Source: Bacteroidales bacterium (GTDB lineage Bacteria; Bacteroidota; Bacteroidia; Bacteroidales; UBA10428). Taken from it: DNA of 64,000 nucleotides. The notes under the pieces are model-generated. The model worked only from the letters and a program-made list of their open reading frames with translations, was not told where the DNA came from and made no database searches. The position numbers and the translations under genes are program-made. Position 1 is the first letter of the stretch. Every line of letters begins with the position of its first letter. The DNA lies in NCBI GenBank assembly GCA_016933335.1, contig JAFGBD010000040.1, positions 1-64,000 of the forward strand. Reading direction: 5' to 3'. Positions 8,305 through 17,873 of the stretch are shown here, piece by piece.

Positions 8305-9291
8305 ATGAGCAGGATATTGATAATAAGGATTTCGGGCTTTATCATCGCAGCAGTAATTTTATTACCCGTCAGCAGCTTTTCACAGATCATGACTGTGCAT
8401 GCCCGTCTTGATACCAATGAAATAATGATTGGGGATCAGGTATCATTCGATATTGAAGTCAGAAGAAACAAAGATGATATTGTTATATTTCCAGGATTCA
8501 CCGAAAAACTTACTGAAGAAATAGAAATAGTCAGTAAATCTCCTGTAGATTCATTCTGGTCGAAAAAGGATAAGAAGTATGTATTAAAGCAGAAACTGCT
8601 TTTAACAGCTTTTGACAGCGGGCTCTATTACATACCCCCCCTGGAATTTCTCCTGATTGGCAGGCATACCAGGGATACCGTCAGTACAGCTGCAACCTAC
8701 CTTGAAGTTCATCCGTTTCCCCTGGATACCACCAATACCATAAGAGACATTAAGGCCATAGAGAAAGCACCTGTCAGTTTTAGTGAAATTTATCCGTATG
8801 TCCTGCTTGTCATTTTTGCTGGTCTGGTGGTTTGGTTTGTAATTTACTACTTCAGAAGAAAAGAAAAAAAACAACCCCTTATCGGGAGGCCTAAGATCGA
8901 AGAGCCACCCCATGTAATTGCACTTCGGGAGCTTGACAGATTAAAGGCAGCAAAATTATGGCAGCGCAAAGAAACAAAAATGTATTATTCACAACTTACA
9001 GAAATCATCAGAAGATATATTGAAGGCAGGTTTGGTATCATGGCCATGGAGCAGACCACGGATGAGGTTCTGATTGAGTTCGAAGGGCAGGAGATACTTT
9101 CGGAAAAAGACTATGAATTATTAAGGGAAATGCTCACCCAGGCAGATCTGGTCAAATTTGCCAGGGCAGAGCCGTTACCTGATGAGAATGATAAGCATTT
9201 TGAAAACGCCTGTGCTTTTGTCAATCATACAAAATACAGGCCTGCAGATCTACAGGTAGTGAATGAGAAAGAACATGAAATAGCAGTATGA
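8305..9291 (+). CDS. BatD-like membrane-anchored protein of the Bat operon
   Basis: A 328-residue protein with a signal peptide (ending SSFSQ near residue 27), an extracytoplasmic beta-rich N-terminal half resembling the first domain of BatD (VHARLDTNEIMIGDQVSFDIEV), one membrane helix near residues 157-178 (YVLLVIFAGLVVWFVIYY), and a charged cytoplasmic C-terminal domain resembling the tail of BatD. It looks like a shortened BatD paralogue, ahead of the full BatD later in the operon. Function is inferred from context: it probably joins the Bat membrane complex. It ends 3 bases before batA. Confidence 0.82.
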   Translation: MSRILIIRISGFIIAAVILLPVSSFSQIMTVHARLDTNEIMIGDQVSFDIEVRRNKDDIVIFPGFTEKLTEEIEIVSKSPVDSFWSKKDKKYVLKQKLLLTAFDSGLYYIPPLEFLLIGRHTRDTVSTAATYLEVHPFPLDTTNTIRDIKAIEKAPVSFSEIYPYVLLVIFAGLVVWFVIYYFRRKEKKQPLIGRPKIEEPPHVIALRELDRLKAAKLWQRKETKMYYSQLTEIIRRYIEGRFGIMAMEQTTDEVLIEFEGQEILSEKDYELLREMLTQADLVKFARAEPLPDENDKHFENACAFVNHTKYRPADLQVVNEKEHEIAV

Positions 9292-9294
9292 GGT

Positions 9295-10290
9295 ATGGGA
9301 CAAATTGAATATGCACACCCGAATTATTTCTATTTGCTGTTACTTCTGGTACCGGTTATTGCATGGTACATATACAAACAACGATCGATGCAGGCTACCA
9401 TACAGGTTTCTTCTGTTGAACCGTTGCTTCATGCACCCAGGACCATCAGAAATTATCTGAGGCACCTGCCTGTGATTTTACGATCGATGGTATTCATCTT
9501 ACTTGTAATTGTTCTTGCCAGGCCTCAATCCACAAACAGATGGGAAAACGTTACAACTGAAGGTATAGATATCGTTCTTGCACTGGATATATCAAGCAGT
9601 ATGTTAGCTCAGGATTTTAAGCCTGATCGGCTTGAAGCCTCCAAAAATGTTGCAATAGAATTTATTTCAGGAAGGCCAAATGACAGGATCGGCCTTGTGG
9701 TGTTCAGTGCCGAAAGCTTCACACAGTGCCCGCTTACAACCGACAGGGCCGTGCTGGTTAATCTGTTTAAAGACATCAGGAGCGGAATGATAGAGGACGG
9801 TACTGCCATTGGAGTAGGTCTCACCAATGCCATTACCCGGCTTAAAGACAGCGATGCGATCAGCAAGGTGATAATATTACTGACGGACGGGGTTAATAAC
9901 CAGGGTTCGATTGATCCTCTTACTGCCGCTGAACTGGCCAAAAGCTTTGGCATAAGGGCTTATACAATCGGGGTGGGAAGCATGGGTACCGCACCTTACC
10001 CGGTACAGGATGTTTTCGGGCGCACTTTTCTTCAGGATATGCCTGTTGAAATTGATGAAGCAACCCTGCAGCAGATTGCAGATATGACCAACGGCAGGTA
10101 TTTCAGGGCGACCAACAACCAGAAGCTGCGTGAGATATATGCCGAAATAGACAAGCTTGAAAAATCCAAGATCGATGTCAAGGAATTCAGTAAGAAACAG
10201 GAAGAATACCTGTGGTTTGCAGTTACAGCGGTTATATTGCTGCTGGTTGAATTATTGCTCAGATATACTGTTTTAAGGAGGATTCCATAA
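9295..10290 (+). CDS. batA: BatA, VWA-domain aerotolerance protein
   Basis: A 331-residue membrane VWA protein. Two N-terminal helices (around residues 10-27 and 60-77) precede a VWA domain whose MIDAS Asp-x-Ser-x-Ser is in ALDISSSM, with ILLTDGVNNQG as the later metal-site loop; a last helix (LWFAVTAVILLLVELLL) follows. Bat proteins were named for oxygen tolerance in Bacteroides fragilis. The intact MIDAS suggests metal-dependent ligand binding on the periplasmic side. It begins 3 bases after the preceding gene. Confidence 0.95.
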   Translation: MGQIEYAHPNYFYLLLLLVPVIAWYIYKQRSMQATIQVSSVEPLLHAPRTIRNYLRHLPVILRSMVFILLVIVLARPQSTNRWENVTTEGIDIVLALDISSSMLAQDFKPDRLEASKNVAIEFISGRPNDRIGLVVFSAESFTQCPLTTDRAVLVNLFKDIRSGMIEDGTAIGVGLTNAITRLKDSDAISKVIILLTDGVNNQGSIDPLTAAELAKSFGIRAYTIGVGSMGTAPYPVQDVFGRTFLQDMPVEIDEATLQQIADMTNGRYFRATNNQKLREIYAEIDKLEKSKIDVKEFSKKQEEYLWFAVTAVILLLVELLLRYTVLRRIP

Positions 10291-10312
10291 GGATAAAAAA
10301 AAGAAGAAAATT

Positions 10313-11353
10313 ATGTATTTCAGATTTGCACATCCTGATTTTCTATACGCACTGCTGGCTTTCCCGGCATTGATATTCATTTATCTGGTAACAGTCCGGC
10401 TGAGAAGAAGAGCCCTGAAACGTTTTGGTAATCTGTCGCTGATATCACAACTGATGCCTGATGTTTCTGCAGCAAAGGCTCATATGAAATTTATCTTTGT
10501 ACTTCTGGCCCTGGTATTTTTAATTTTTGCCATAGCAGGTCCGCAATTCGGATCGAGGCTGAAAGAGGTAAAAAGGCAGGGTATTGAAATCATTCTTGCA
10601 CTGGATGTCTCAAACAGCATGATGGCTGAAGACATTCAGCCTAACAGGCTGGAAAGGGCCAAGCAGGCAATCTCTACACTGATAGACAGACTGGAAAATG
10701 ATAAAATCGGATTGATCGTCTTTGCAGGTGATGCCTATACACAGATTCCCATCACAACGGATTATTCGTCCGCCAAAATGTTTTTATCCAATATCAATAC
10801 AAATATCGTATCAAGGCAGGGTACAGCCATTGGCTCAGCTATAGATCTGGCTTCAAAATCATTCAGTCCCTCAACTGAAGCCAGTAAAGTGATTGTTATC
10901 ATTTCAGATGGTGAGAACCACGAGGGAAATGCCATTGAAGCTGCCAGATCCGCTGCAGAGAAAGGTATCAAAATATTCACCATCGGGATGGGTTCGACCA
11001 AGGGATCACCCATACCGGCCGGTATGAATATCATGGAAAAAGACTTCAGAAGAGACAGGGAAGGGAATGTCATTATGACAAAACTGAATGTTGCAATGTT
11101 GAACGAAATTGCACAGACCGGCAATGGCAAATATTACGGGGCAACAAGCAGCAGGGTCGGATTGAACGATTTATTTGAAAAACTGAACAAACTCGACAAG
11201 GAGGAAATAGATACCAGGGTTTATTCCGAATATGAGGAACAATTCCCGTATCTGATCTGGATCGCTCTGGGATTTTTATTTGCTGAGTTTTTTATCATCG
11301 AGAAGAAAGGCAGGTTGTTAAGGAATTTTAAACCTTTTGAGGTTAAGATATAA
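10313..11353 (+). CDS. batB: BatB, VWA-domain aerotolerance protein
   Basis: A 346-residue paralogue of BatA with the same helix-helix-VWA-helix plan. The MIDAS motif is in ALDVSNSM and the later loop is VIISDGENHEG. The N-terminal FRFAHPDFLYALLAFPALIF and the helix near residue 58 anchor it. BatA and BatB probably form a heteromeric membrane complex with BatC and BatD. It lies 22 bases after batA; a longer gap of about 105 bases separates it from batC. Confidence 0.95.
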   Translation: MYFRFAHPDFLYALLAFPALIFIYLVTVRLRRRALKRFGNLSLISQLMPDVSAAKAHMKFIFVLLALVFLIFAIAGPQFGSRLKEVKRQGIEIILALDVSNSMMAEDIQPNRLERAKQAISTLIDRLENDKIGLIVFAGDAYTQIPITTDYSSAKMFLSNINTNIVSRQGTAIGSAIDLASKSFSPSTEASKVIVIISDGENHEGNAIEAARSAAEKGIKIFTIGMGSTKGSPIPAGMNIMEKDFRRDREGNVIMTKLNVAMLNEIAQTGNGKYYGATSSRVGLNDLFEKLNKLDKEEIDTRVYSEYEEQFPYLIWIALGFLFAEFFIIEKKGRLLRNFKPFEVKI

Positions 11354-11458
11354 AACCGCCACCAAAAGTATTCATATGCAAGGTGAAGAAGAATGCTTTA
11401 GTGGTTATATCAGTCAGATTTAGGTTACTGGTATGCAGAATGAATAAAACATATAAGG

Positions 11459-12154
<696 letters not shown>

Positions 12155-12171
12155 ATCTTAACTTTTTCGAT

Positions 12172-14007
12172 ATGTTGATAAAAAAAACAGCCATTCCGAT
12201 TCTTTTAATACTATGTTCATACCTGTTGTCAGGCCTGGTATCCGGGCAGGATATTGAATTCAGGGCATCTGCCAGTCCGAGGGTGCTGAGGGCAGGAGAA
12301 CAGTTCAGCCTGGAATATGAAATCAATGCAAATGTTGCAGATCTGGAAATTCCCGGCCTCACAGATTTTCAGCTTTTAGGAGGACCATCAACCAGTTCAA
12401 GTACGAGTATCCAGATCATCAACGGAAAAACAACCAGATCTGTAAAATATACCTATACTTATTACCTCCGGGCACTGAAGGAGGGAACCTTTACCATTTC
12501 CCCTGCAAAAGCCAGGTATAAGGGTAAAGCATATGAATCAAATTCCCTGACTGTTGAGGTCATTGGCAGTGGCGCTTCACAACAGCAATCGCAAACCACT
12601 CCGGGACAGTCTCAGGAAAAGACGCCAGCCCGGCAGGATATACAAGCCGGAGAGGATGTTTTTGTGAGACTGCATGTAGATAAACATTCGGCTTACCTTG
12701 GTGAACAGATCATCGGCTGGGTCAAGATATATACCAAAATTCAACTGAGCGGTTTGAATCAGGGATATAAAGGACCTGAATTTACAGGTTTTTATAAGCA
12801 ACCGGTTGAAGTTCCCCAGCTGACCAACCTGGAAGCCGAAAATGTGAATGGTGAGATCTATTATACCGGTATCATCCAGAAATTTGTGCTTTATCCGCAA
12901 AAAACAGGTGAAATAACCATCGATCCCTTTGAGCTTGGAGTTACGATCAGGCAACAGGTCAGAAGCAGATCAAGAAGTATCTTTGACGATTTTTTCGGCC
13001 CGACTGTTCAGGATATACCAAGAACACTGACGAGCAAAGCAGTTAAAATCAGGATCAATCCCCTTCCCTCAAAACCACAGTCTTTTACAGGTGCTGTCGG
13101 TAATTTTTCCATGCAGTCCTCTGTAGATAAGAATAACCTCAGAACCAACGAGGCCCTGACCTACAAAGTTACAATTTCAGGAAAAGGCAATGTCAAGCTG
13201 ATCGATGAGCCAAATGTTACTTTTCCTCCTAACATCGAGCAGTTTGAACCAAAGACAGTGGTTCATCAGATCAACGAGTTGTCAGGGACCAAAACCTTTG
13301 AATATGTACTGATCCCCAGATATGCCGGTGAGTATAAAATTCCTCCTTTTGAATTTACCTATTTTGATCCGGCGAAAGGAAGTTTTACGACCCTGATGTC
13401 GGAAGAATACACCGTCAGTGTTGAAAAAGGTGATGAGGATACAACTGCCGTCGTGGTTACGGGATTGTCAAAAGAAGATTTCAGGCTTCTGGGTAAAGAT
13501 ATCCTGTTCATAAAGAATAAACCATTCAGGTTATTAAGGCAAGGTAAAATCATTTTCGGACAGCCTTATTTTTATATGGTTTATGGAATTTCCTTCCTGC
13601 TGTTCTTACTGATTGTAATCCTGCGCAGGGAGACCATCAGAAGAAATGCCAACATCAGTCAGGTCAGGAACAGAAAGGCAAACAGGCTGGCCCGTAAAAG
13701 GTTGAGGAAAGCAAGGACCTATTTGAAACTTAATAACCGGGATGCATTCTATGAAGAGGTCATGAAAGCATTATGGGGATATCTGAGTGACAAGCTTACC
13801 ATTCCTGTAGCCCGGTTATCCCGCGATAAATCAAGGGAGATACTTGAAAAAAAGCAGATTGATCATGACCTGGTGGATAGTATTTATGCCTTACTGGACA
13901 ATTGTGAGTATGCCAGGTTTGCTCCTTCGGCAGGTACCTCTGATATGCAGAACCTGTACAAAGATGCAGTAACACTCATCAGCAAACTTGAGCATAAGCT
14001 GAAATAG
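12172..14007 (+). CDS. batD: BatD, aerotolerance protein
   Basis: A 611-residue exported membrane protein of the BatD family (PF13584). The signal peptide runs from ATG 12172 and ends SGQ; several beta-sandwich repeats follow (FRASASPRVLRAGEQFSLEY, later VFVRLHVDKHSAYLGEQIIGW and SFTGAVGNFSMQSSVDKNNLRTNEALTYKV), then a helix near residue 470 (YGISFLLFLLIVILRRE) and a cytoplasmic helical tail. A GTG at 12151 overlaps the batC stop and would add seven residues; the ATG gives the better signal peptide. It is expected to bridge BatA/BatB and BatC/BatE in the periplasm. Confidence 0.94.
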   Translation: MLIKKTAIPILLILCSYLLSGLVSGQDIEFRASASPRVLRAGEQFSLEYEINANVADLEIPGLTDFQLLGGPSTSSSTSIQIINGKTTRSVKYTYTYYLRALKEGTFTISPAKARYKGKAYESNSLTVEVIGSGASQQQSQTTPGQSQEKTPARQDIQAGEDVFVRLHVDKHSAYLGEQIIGWVKIYTKIQLSGLNQGYKGPEFTGFYKQPVEVPQLTNLEAENVNGEIYYTGIIQKFVLYPQKTGEITIDPFELGVTIRQQVRSRSRSIFDDFFGPTVQDIPRTLTSKAVKIRINPLPSKPQSFTGAVGNFSMQSSVDKNNLRTNEALTYKVTISGKGNVKLIDEPNVTFPPNIEQFEPKTVVHQINELSGTKTFEYVLIPRYAGEYKIPPFEFTYFDPAKGSFTTLMSEEYTVSVEKGDEDTTAVVVTGLSKEDFRLLGKDILFIKNKPFRLLRQGKIIFGQPYFYMVYGISFLLFLLIVILRRETIRRNANISQVRNRKANRLARKRLRKARTYLKLNNRDAFYEEVMKALWGYLSDKLTIPVARLSRDKSREILEKKQIDHDLVDSIYALLDNCEYARFAPSAGTSDMQNLYKDAVTLISKLEHKLK

Positions 14008-14022
14008 TAAAATCCGGAAAAT

Positions 14023-14781
14023 ATGAAGAAGAGAATCCTTATTGTAATAGCTGCTGTTAATTTGTTCCTCCCTGTCTTTGCCTTTGATGCTGATTCGCTG
14101 GTACAGACCGGTAACAAGTATTATGTAAGTAACGATTATCAGAAGGCAGCAGACGCATACCATACGGTTATCGATTCAGGATTTGTGGCAGCAGAACTTT
14201 ATTTCAACCTTGGAAATGCATATTATAAAATGAACAACCATGCACTGGCGATACTGAATTACGAGAGGGCATTGTTACTGGCGCCGTCAGATAAAGACAT
14301 CCGGTTCAATCTCGAGCTTGCCAATGCCCATGTTGTTGACAAAATTGACATCATACCTGAGTTTTTTGTCAAACGCTGGTTAAAGGATCTGGTAAAAATT
14401 GCCACTTCAAACACATGGGCCATTCTGAGCATGTCAGCATTTATCCTCTTCCTTGTTTTGCTGATTACCTATCTCTTTTCATCAAAAAGATTTGTAAAGC
14501 AATTATCCTTTTACTTATTTATATTGTCCTTTACAGGATCGGTCTTCTGCTTTATATTTTCGGCACAACGTATGAAAATGCTCGAAGAGAGGCAGAGTGC
14601 CATTATCATCGCTCCTTCTGTAACTGCCAAGAGCTCTCCGAATGAGTACGGCACAAACCTGTTCATTCTTCATGAAGGGACAAAGGTGGAAGTAACTGAC
14701 AGTGTCGGCTTTTGGAATGAGATAAGGATCAGCAACGGAAACAAAGGCTGGATTCAAAAACAGACATTCGAGAGAATTTAG
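14023..14781 (+). CDS. batE: BatE, TPR and SH3-like protein
   Basis: A 252-residue protein closing the Bat operon. A signal peptide (LFLPVFAF) is followed by two or three TPR units (AELYFNLGNAYYKMNNHALAI), two membrane helices (residues about 127-148 and 158-180), and an extracytoplasmic SH3-like domain from about residue 190 (AKSSPNEYGTNLFILHEGTKVEV, ending GWIQKQTFERI). This order is typical of BatE. SH3b domains often bind cell wall or peptides, but no ligand can be named. Confidence 0.93.
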   Translation: MKKRILIVIAAVNLFLPVFAFDADSLVQTGNKYYVSNDYQKAADAYHTVIDSGFVAAELYFNLGNAYYKMNNHALAILNYERALLLAPSDKDIRFNLELANAHVVDKIDIIPEFFVKRWLKDLVKIATSNTWAILSMSAFILFLVLLITYLFSSKRFVKQLSFYLFILSFTGSVFCFIFSAQRMKMLEERQSAIIIAPSVTAKSSPNEYGTNLFILHEGTKVEVTDSVGFWNEIRISNGNKGWIQKQTFERI

Positions 14782-14934
14782 GATCTGCAAAGCCAGCCCG
14801 GAGGATCAATTGTTGTTCTGACAATGTTCACTATGTGCAGATATGCTTAACAGGCTCTGCGGGATTTCAGATCCCTCAAAGCGTGTGAACGGGAGAGGGC
14901 AGAAAAATGCAAAATACCTGAGGCCCGGAAGGTT

Positions 14935-15435
14935 TTAAAAATTCACAGAATAATCAATATCCAGTGTTTTTGTAAGTTTTGAAATATCTTTCATATCGAT
15001 GTCTCCCTGGATAATCATCAGGACATTTTCACCACCGCCACTCACAATAAGTAAAAGTTCAGAGATCTTTCCTTCGCTTTCATGAGCAAGGAACCGGACA
15101 TCCTGGTCTTCTTCTTTGATTATCATCAGTTCCTTGTATCCGTCAGAGGATATTTCCTTTTTTATCTCTTTCAGAAAGTTTATACTTTTATCCGGTTCTT
15201 CAGAAGTAAGGATTTTAATCCCTGTCAGTTTACTGATCACTTCCTGCATTTCCTGTGTCTCAGGTTTGTCTGATTCGACGCTGTTAAAAAGATCGAACAT
15301 GTATTTGGAGATGAATACGGTTGTATACCCTTCCTTCCCGGCATACCTTTCAAAAAGCCTGTCTGCTGGTGACTGGGCGTTTACAGCCATGATTGCAAAC
15401 AGCACAAACATTAAAAGTTTAAATCTTTTCATCAT
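14935..15435 (-). CDS. DUF4252 protein, paralogue 1
   Basis: A 166-residue exported protein of the DUF4252 family, widespread in Bacteroidota and of unknown function. A signal peptide ending VNAQ is followed by the family pattern DRLFERYAGKEGYTTVFIS, LTGIKILTSEE, ELMIIKEED..VRFLAHESEGKISELLLIVSG and a final strand. It begins 8 bases after the anti-sigma-like gene and is the last gene of an operon. It is clearly homologous to the DUF4252 gene at 16581-17093, and both probably arose by duplication around the sigma pair. Confidence 0.88.
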   Translation of the reverse strand: MMKRFKLLMFVLFAIMAVNAQSPADRLFERYAGKEGYTTVFISKYMFDLFNSVESDKPETQEMQEVISKLTGIKILTSEEPDKSINFLKEIKKEISSDGYKELMIIKEEDQDVRFLAHESEGKISELLLIVSGGGENVLMIIQGDIDMKDISKLTKTLDIDYSVNF

Positions 15436-15443
15436 TATTTAAT

Positions 15444-16010
15444 TTAATTGCTATTTTCATTGTCTATAAGCTGCAGTATGCGCAGCTGGCTCATTCCTGC
15501 ATCAATTTTCTTCAGGTTTTGAAGACGATGAACAGGTTTGTTTATTCTGGAGACATTGTGAAGCTGGGCTGTTCCTTTGTTCATTTGTTGCGAAACATAA
15601 AGCAATACTTTTTGTGTCTCATCATAAGCAAGCTTAGGATCCTGATACGTATCCTGTAATGCATATTTTTTATTATAAATTGGTTTTTGGACAATTAAGA
15701 AGTAGCTTACCAGCAATAATGCAATCCCTGCAGCTATACCTGATATCCAGTAAACAGCAGGTTTTTTTATGGTAACCCTGCTTCCTGACCGGCTGTCAAT
15801 AACTTTTTCAAGATTCTCCATTAAGCTTTTTACAGGGAGCTCCTCTCTGGCAGCCTCCGAGTACATGGAAAAAAGCTCTTTTTCAGGTGATAAATGTTCC
15901 GGAATGTTCTCTGCAGTCCGAAAGAACTCCTTTAACTGCAGTTCTTCCTCATGTGAAGTCTCACCTTTGTAATACTTTTTAATTAATGCTTCCGCTTTTT
16001 CTAAATCCAT
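15444..16010 (-). CDS. Membrane partner of the ECF sigma factor (putative anti-sigma factor)
   Basis: A 188-residue protein with a cytoplasmic N-terminal region (EKAEALIKKYYKGETSHEEELQL), one membrane helix near residues 93-110 (WISGIAAGIALLLVSYFLI) and a short external tail. Topology, and an overlap of 32 bases with the sigma gene, suggest an anti-sigma factor. No zinc-binding HxxxCxxC motif or FecR domain is present, so assignment rests on context. The start is ATG 16010; a TTG three codons upstream is less likely. Confidence 0.75.
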   Translation of the reverse strand: MDLEKAEALIKKYYKGETSHEEELQLKEFFRTAENIPEHLSPEKELFSMYSEAAREELPVKSLMENLEKVIDSRSGSRVTIKKPAVYWISGIAAGIALLLVSYFLIVQKPIYNKKYALQDTYQDPKLAYDETQKVLLYVSQQMNKGTAQLHNVSRINKPVHRLQNLKKIDAGMSQLRILQLIDNENSN

Positions 16011-16512
16011 AGCTGTCAATTTTCATGATTTCTTCACGTATTTTTTTTCTTGCCCTTGACAGGTTCACCCTGATTGTTACCTCGTTCAAACCGGTTATGT
16101 CGGCGATCTCATCAAATTCATATCCGTCAATATCCCTGAGTCTGATGAGTATTTTTTGCTGTTCAGGCAGCTTTTCCAGAATCGCATACAGATTTCTGAT
16201 CCTGTCATTTTGTTCAAGTATACTGTCAGGTTCCCGAACATCTTTCTGCTGGTCAAAGCCGGCCGGATAATCCCCGATCAGTAAAGGCTTCCTTGATTTC
16301 ATTCTGTCAAGGCACCAGTTCCTGGTTATTTTAATGGCAAAAGCTTCCATATTAACAATTTTTACCAGCTCTTTTCGCATCTTCCAGAGTTTGATATATA
16401 CTTCCTGAACAGCATCCTGGGCCAGGTATTCATCTTTAAGAAGAAAGCGGGCAAAATGAAACAGTTTTTTACCGTATGGCAATACCACTCTTTTAAATTC
16501 ATCTGCATTCAT
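15979..16512 (-). CDS. ECF sigma factor (sigma-70 family)
   Basis: A 177-residue ECF sigma factor. Region 2 is seen as FHFARFLLKDEYLAQDAVQEVYIKLWK and region 4 as LEKLPEQQKILIRLRDIDGYEFDEIADI followed by the HTH NEVTIRVNLSRARKKI. It shares 32 bases with its membrane partner downstream, implying translational coupling. Upstream is an inverted repeat GGAAAC-N8-GTTTCC (16548-16567) just ahead of a -7 element, so transcription may be controlled. It is flanked on both sides by DUF4252 genes. Confidence 0.95.
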   Translation of the reverse strand: MNADEFKRVVLPYGKKLFHFARFLLKDEYLAQDAVQEVYIKLWKMRKELVKIVNMEAFAIKITRNWCLDRMKSRKPLLIGDYPAGFDQQKDVREPDSILEQNDRIRNLYAILEKLPEQQKILIRLRDIDGYEFDEIADITGLNEVTIRVNLSRARKKIREEIMKIDSYGFRKSGSIN

Positions 16513-16537
16513 AGGATCTTTCTGTCCGCTTTAATCC

Positions 16538-16567
16538 CAAAGATATTGGAAACTTCGGTATGTTTCC
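16538..16567 (-). promoter_or_regulatory. Promoter and operator-like inverted repeat for the ECF operon
   Basis: On the minus strand, TATCTTTG (16545-16538) matches the -7 consensus and lies 25 bases before the sigma ATG. Immediately upstream is a perfect inverted repeat GGAAAC-N8-GTTTCC (16548-16567). GGAAAC also resembles ECF -35 elements, so autoregulation is possible. Confidence 0.5.
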
Positions 16568-16580
16568 CGTCAGCAAGGAA

Positions 16581-17093
16581 TTAATGTTTATGTGCTTCCA
16601 GCATTTTAAGCATTTCGAATCCTTCCATATGAACTGATTCAGCAAATTTCCCCAGTTCATTCAGTACGATATCTCCTTTGATGCTGATCAGCACATTTTC
16701 ATCACCACTGACTATCAAAAGCAATTCTGAGACAATGCCATCTGATTCCCTGGCCAGCATATTAACTTTTTCATCATTTTCCCTTACGGTTAATAACTCC
16801 CGGTAATCATTCCTGTTGATCTTGCTGTAAATCAGTTCATGGAAATCAACACCGGAGCCGTGACCTTCTTCCTGTACCAGGATCTTTATTTCATTTATCC
16901 GGGTGGACAGATCATTTTGATGCCTGCAGTTTTCATCCATTTCAATCATCATGTTCAACAGCTCACCAGTTATGTTTACCGTTGTAAAGCCTTCTTTACC
17001 TGTATATTGATTAAATACATCGTTCACCGCGTCCTGTGCCCGGGCATGTACGGACAATACGATGACTGCAAATACAAATACCAGTTTTTTCAT
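16581..17093 (-). CDS. DUF4252 protein, paralogue 2
   Basis: A 170-residue exported DUF4252 protein with a signal peptide ending VHARAQ and the pattern NDVFNQYTGKEGFTTVNIT, YRELLTVREND..VNMLARESDGIVSELLLIVSG and GDIVLNELGKFAESV. It matches paralogue 1 through its whole length. It lies 68 bases ahead of the ECF sigma gene in the same direction; the sigma gene seems to have its own promoter in that gap. The start is ATG 17093, with a TTG three codons further upstream. Confidence 0.87.
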   Translation of the reverse strand: MKKLVFVFAVIVLSVHARAQDAVNDVFNQYTGKEGFTTVNITGELLNMMIEMDENCRHQNDLSTRINEIKILVQEEGHGSGVDFHELIYSKINRNDYRELLTVRENDEKVNMLARESDGIVSELLLIVSGDENVLISIKGDIVLNELGKFAESVHMEGFEMLKMLEAHKH

Positions 17094-17240
17094 TGTAATC
17101 AAGTTTTAAAATAATAAAATGGTTGTTTATTTGAAGACGAACAGGTAGCGTAATTGTTACAGTTCACCATTTCGGTCAGGAAACCACAATTGGCAAAATA
17201 TATAATTGGTAAAAAGACGGACTGATTATTTACCCGGTGT

Positions 17241-17669
17241 TCAGATTGATTCCGGATTTCTGTTATCTTTTAACTGTATACCTTCCGGGAAGAAATATCT
17301 GCCTTCCATAACTTTACGGATAGCAGGCTCCAGCTTCGATGATACCTCGGATTTAAAAATACAGCCATTGAATCCTGCACTGATCAGTTCAGTGAGATAT
17401 GCTTTATCCTGATACATGGTGATGGCTATGAATTTGACTGACGGATTGATCCACAACATTTTCCTGATGGTTTCCAGTCCGCTCATTCCCGGCATTTCAA
17501 TATCCATCAGTACCAGGTCCGGTCTTTCCTTGCTGTAAACTTCCAGTGCCTGTTCCCCGTCCTGTGCAGTCATGATACGCTTATATTTTTTACTGGAAGA
17601 AAGCAGGAAAACCATGCTGTCCAGGAAACGCTGGTTATCATCAACAATCATTAGTTTCATCAGGTCCAT
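17241..17669 (-). CDS. NarL-type receiver protein without HTH output domain
   Basis: A 142-residue response regulator consisting of a receiver only. The acidic pair is in MIVDDNQRF, the phospho-acceptor Asp in LVLMDIEMPGMSG, the Thr in FIAITMY and the Lys in CIFKSE. After the receiver it continues into a linker (VMEGRYFFPEG) like that of NarL/LuxR regulators and then stops, with no HTH and no HTH-like sequence in the 140 bases downstream. It probably derives from a NarL-type regulator such as its neighbour at 17874-18530, and may act as a competing phosphate acceptor or by protein contact. Confidence 0.87.
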   Translation of the reverse strand: MDLMKLMIVDDNQRFLDSMVFLLSSSKKYKRIMTAQDGEQALEVYSKERPDLVLMDIEMPGMSGLETIRKMLWINPSVKFIAITMYQDKAYLTELISAGFNGCIFKSEVSSKLEPAIRKVMEGRYFFPEGIQLKDNRNPESI

Positions 17670-17873
17670 TATTGTTTTAACATATTGTAATCAGGCTTTT
17701 TCGCAAACACTTGCATGATTCACCGGCAAATATAATTTATCCTGTATCAGAAATAAATCGTATAAATGCCCAATTTAACGGGGTGATTTTCCGGAGGCAA
17801 TATCCGGGTAAAATTACCTGGCTTTTGTCAAAAACGAGTTGAAGGAAATCAGGATCAGGATCATAGAAATAAA

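Noticed and set aside
14782-14934. Possible small RNA or repeat in the batE-DUF4252 gap
   Set aside because: Only weak pairing (CCCTC/GAGGG) and slight similarity to the REP-like element; nothing firm.
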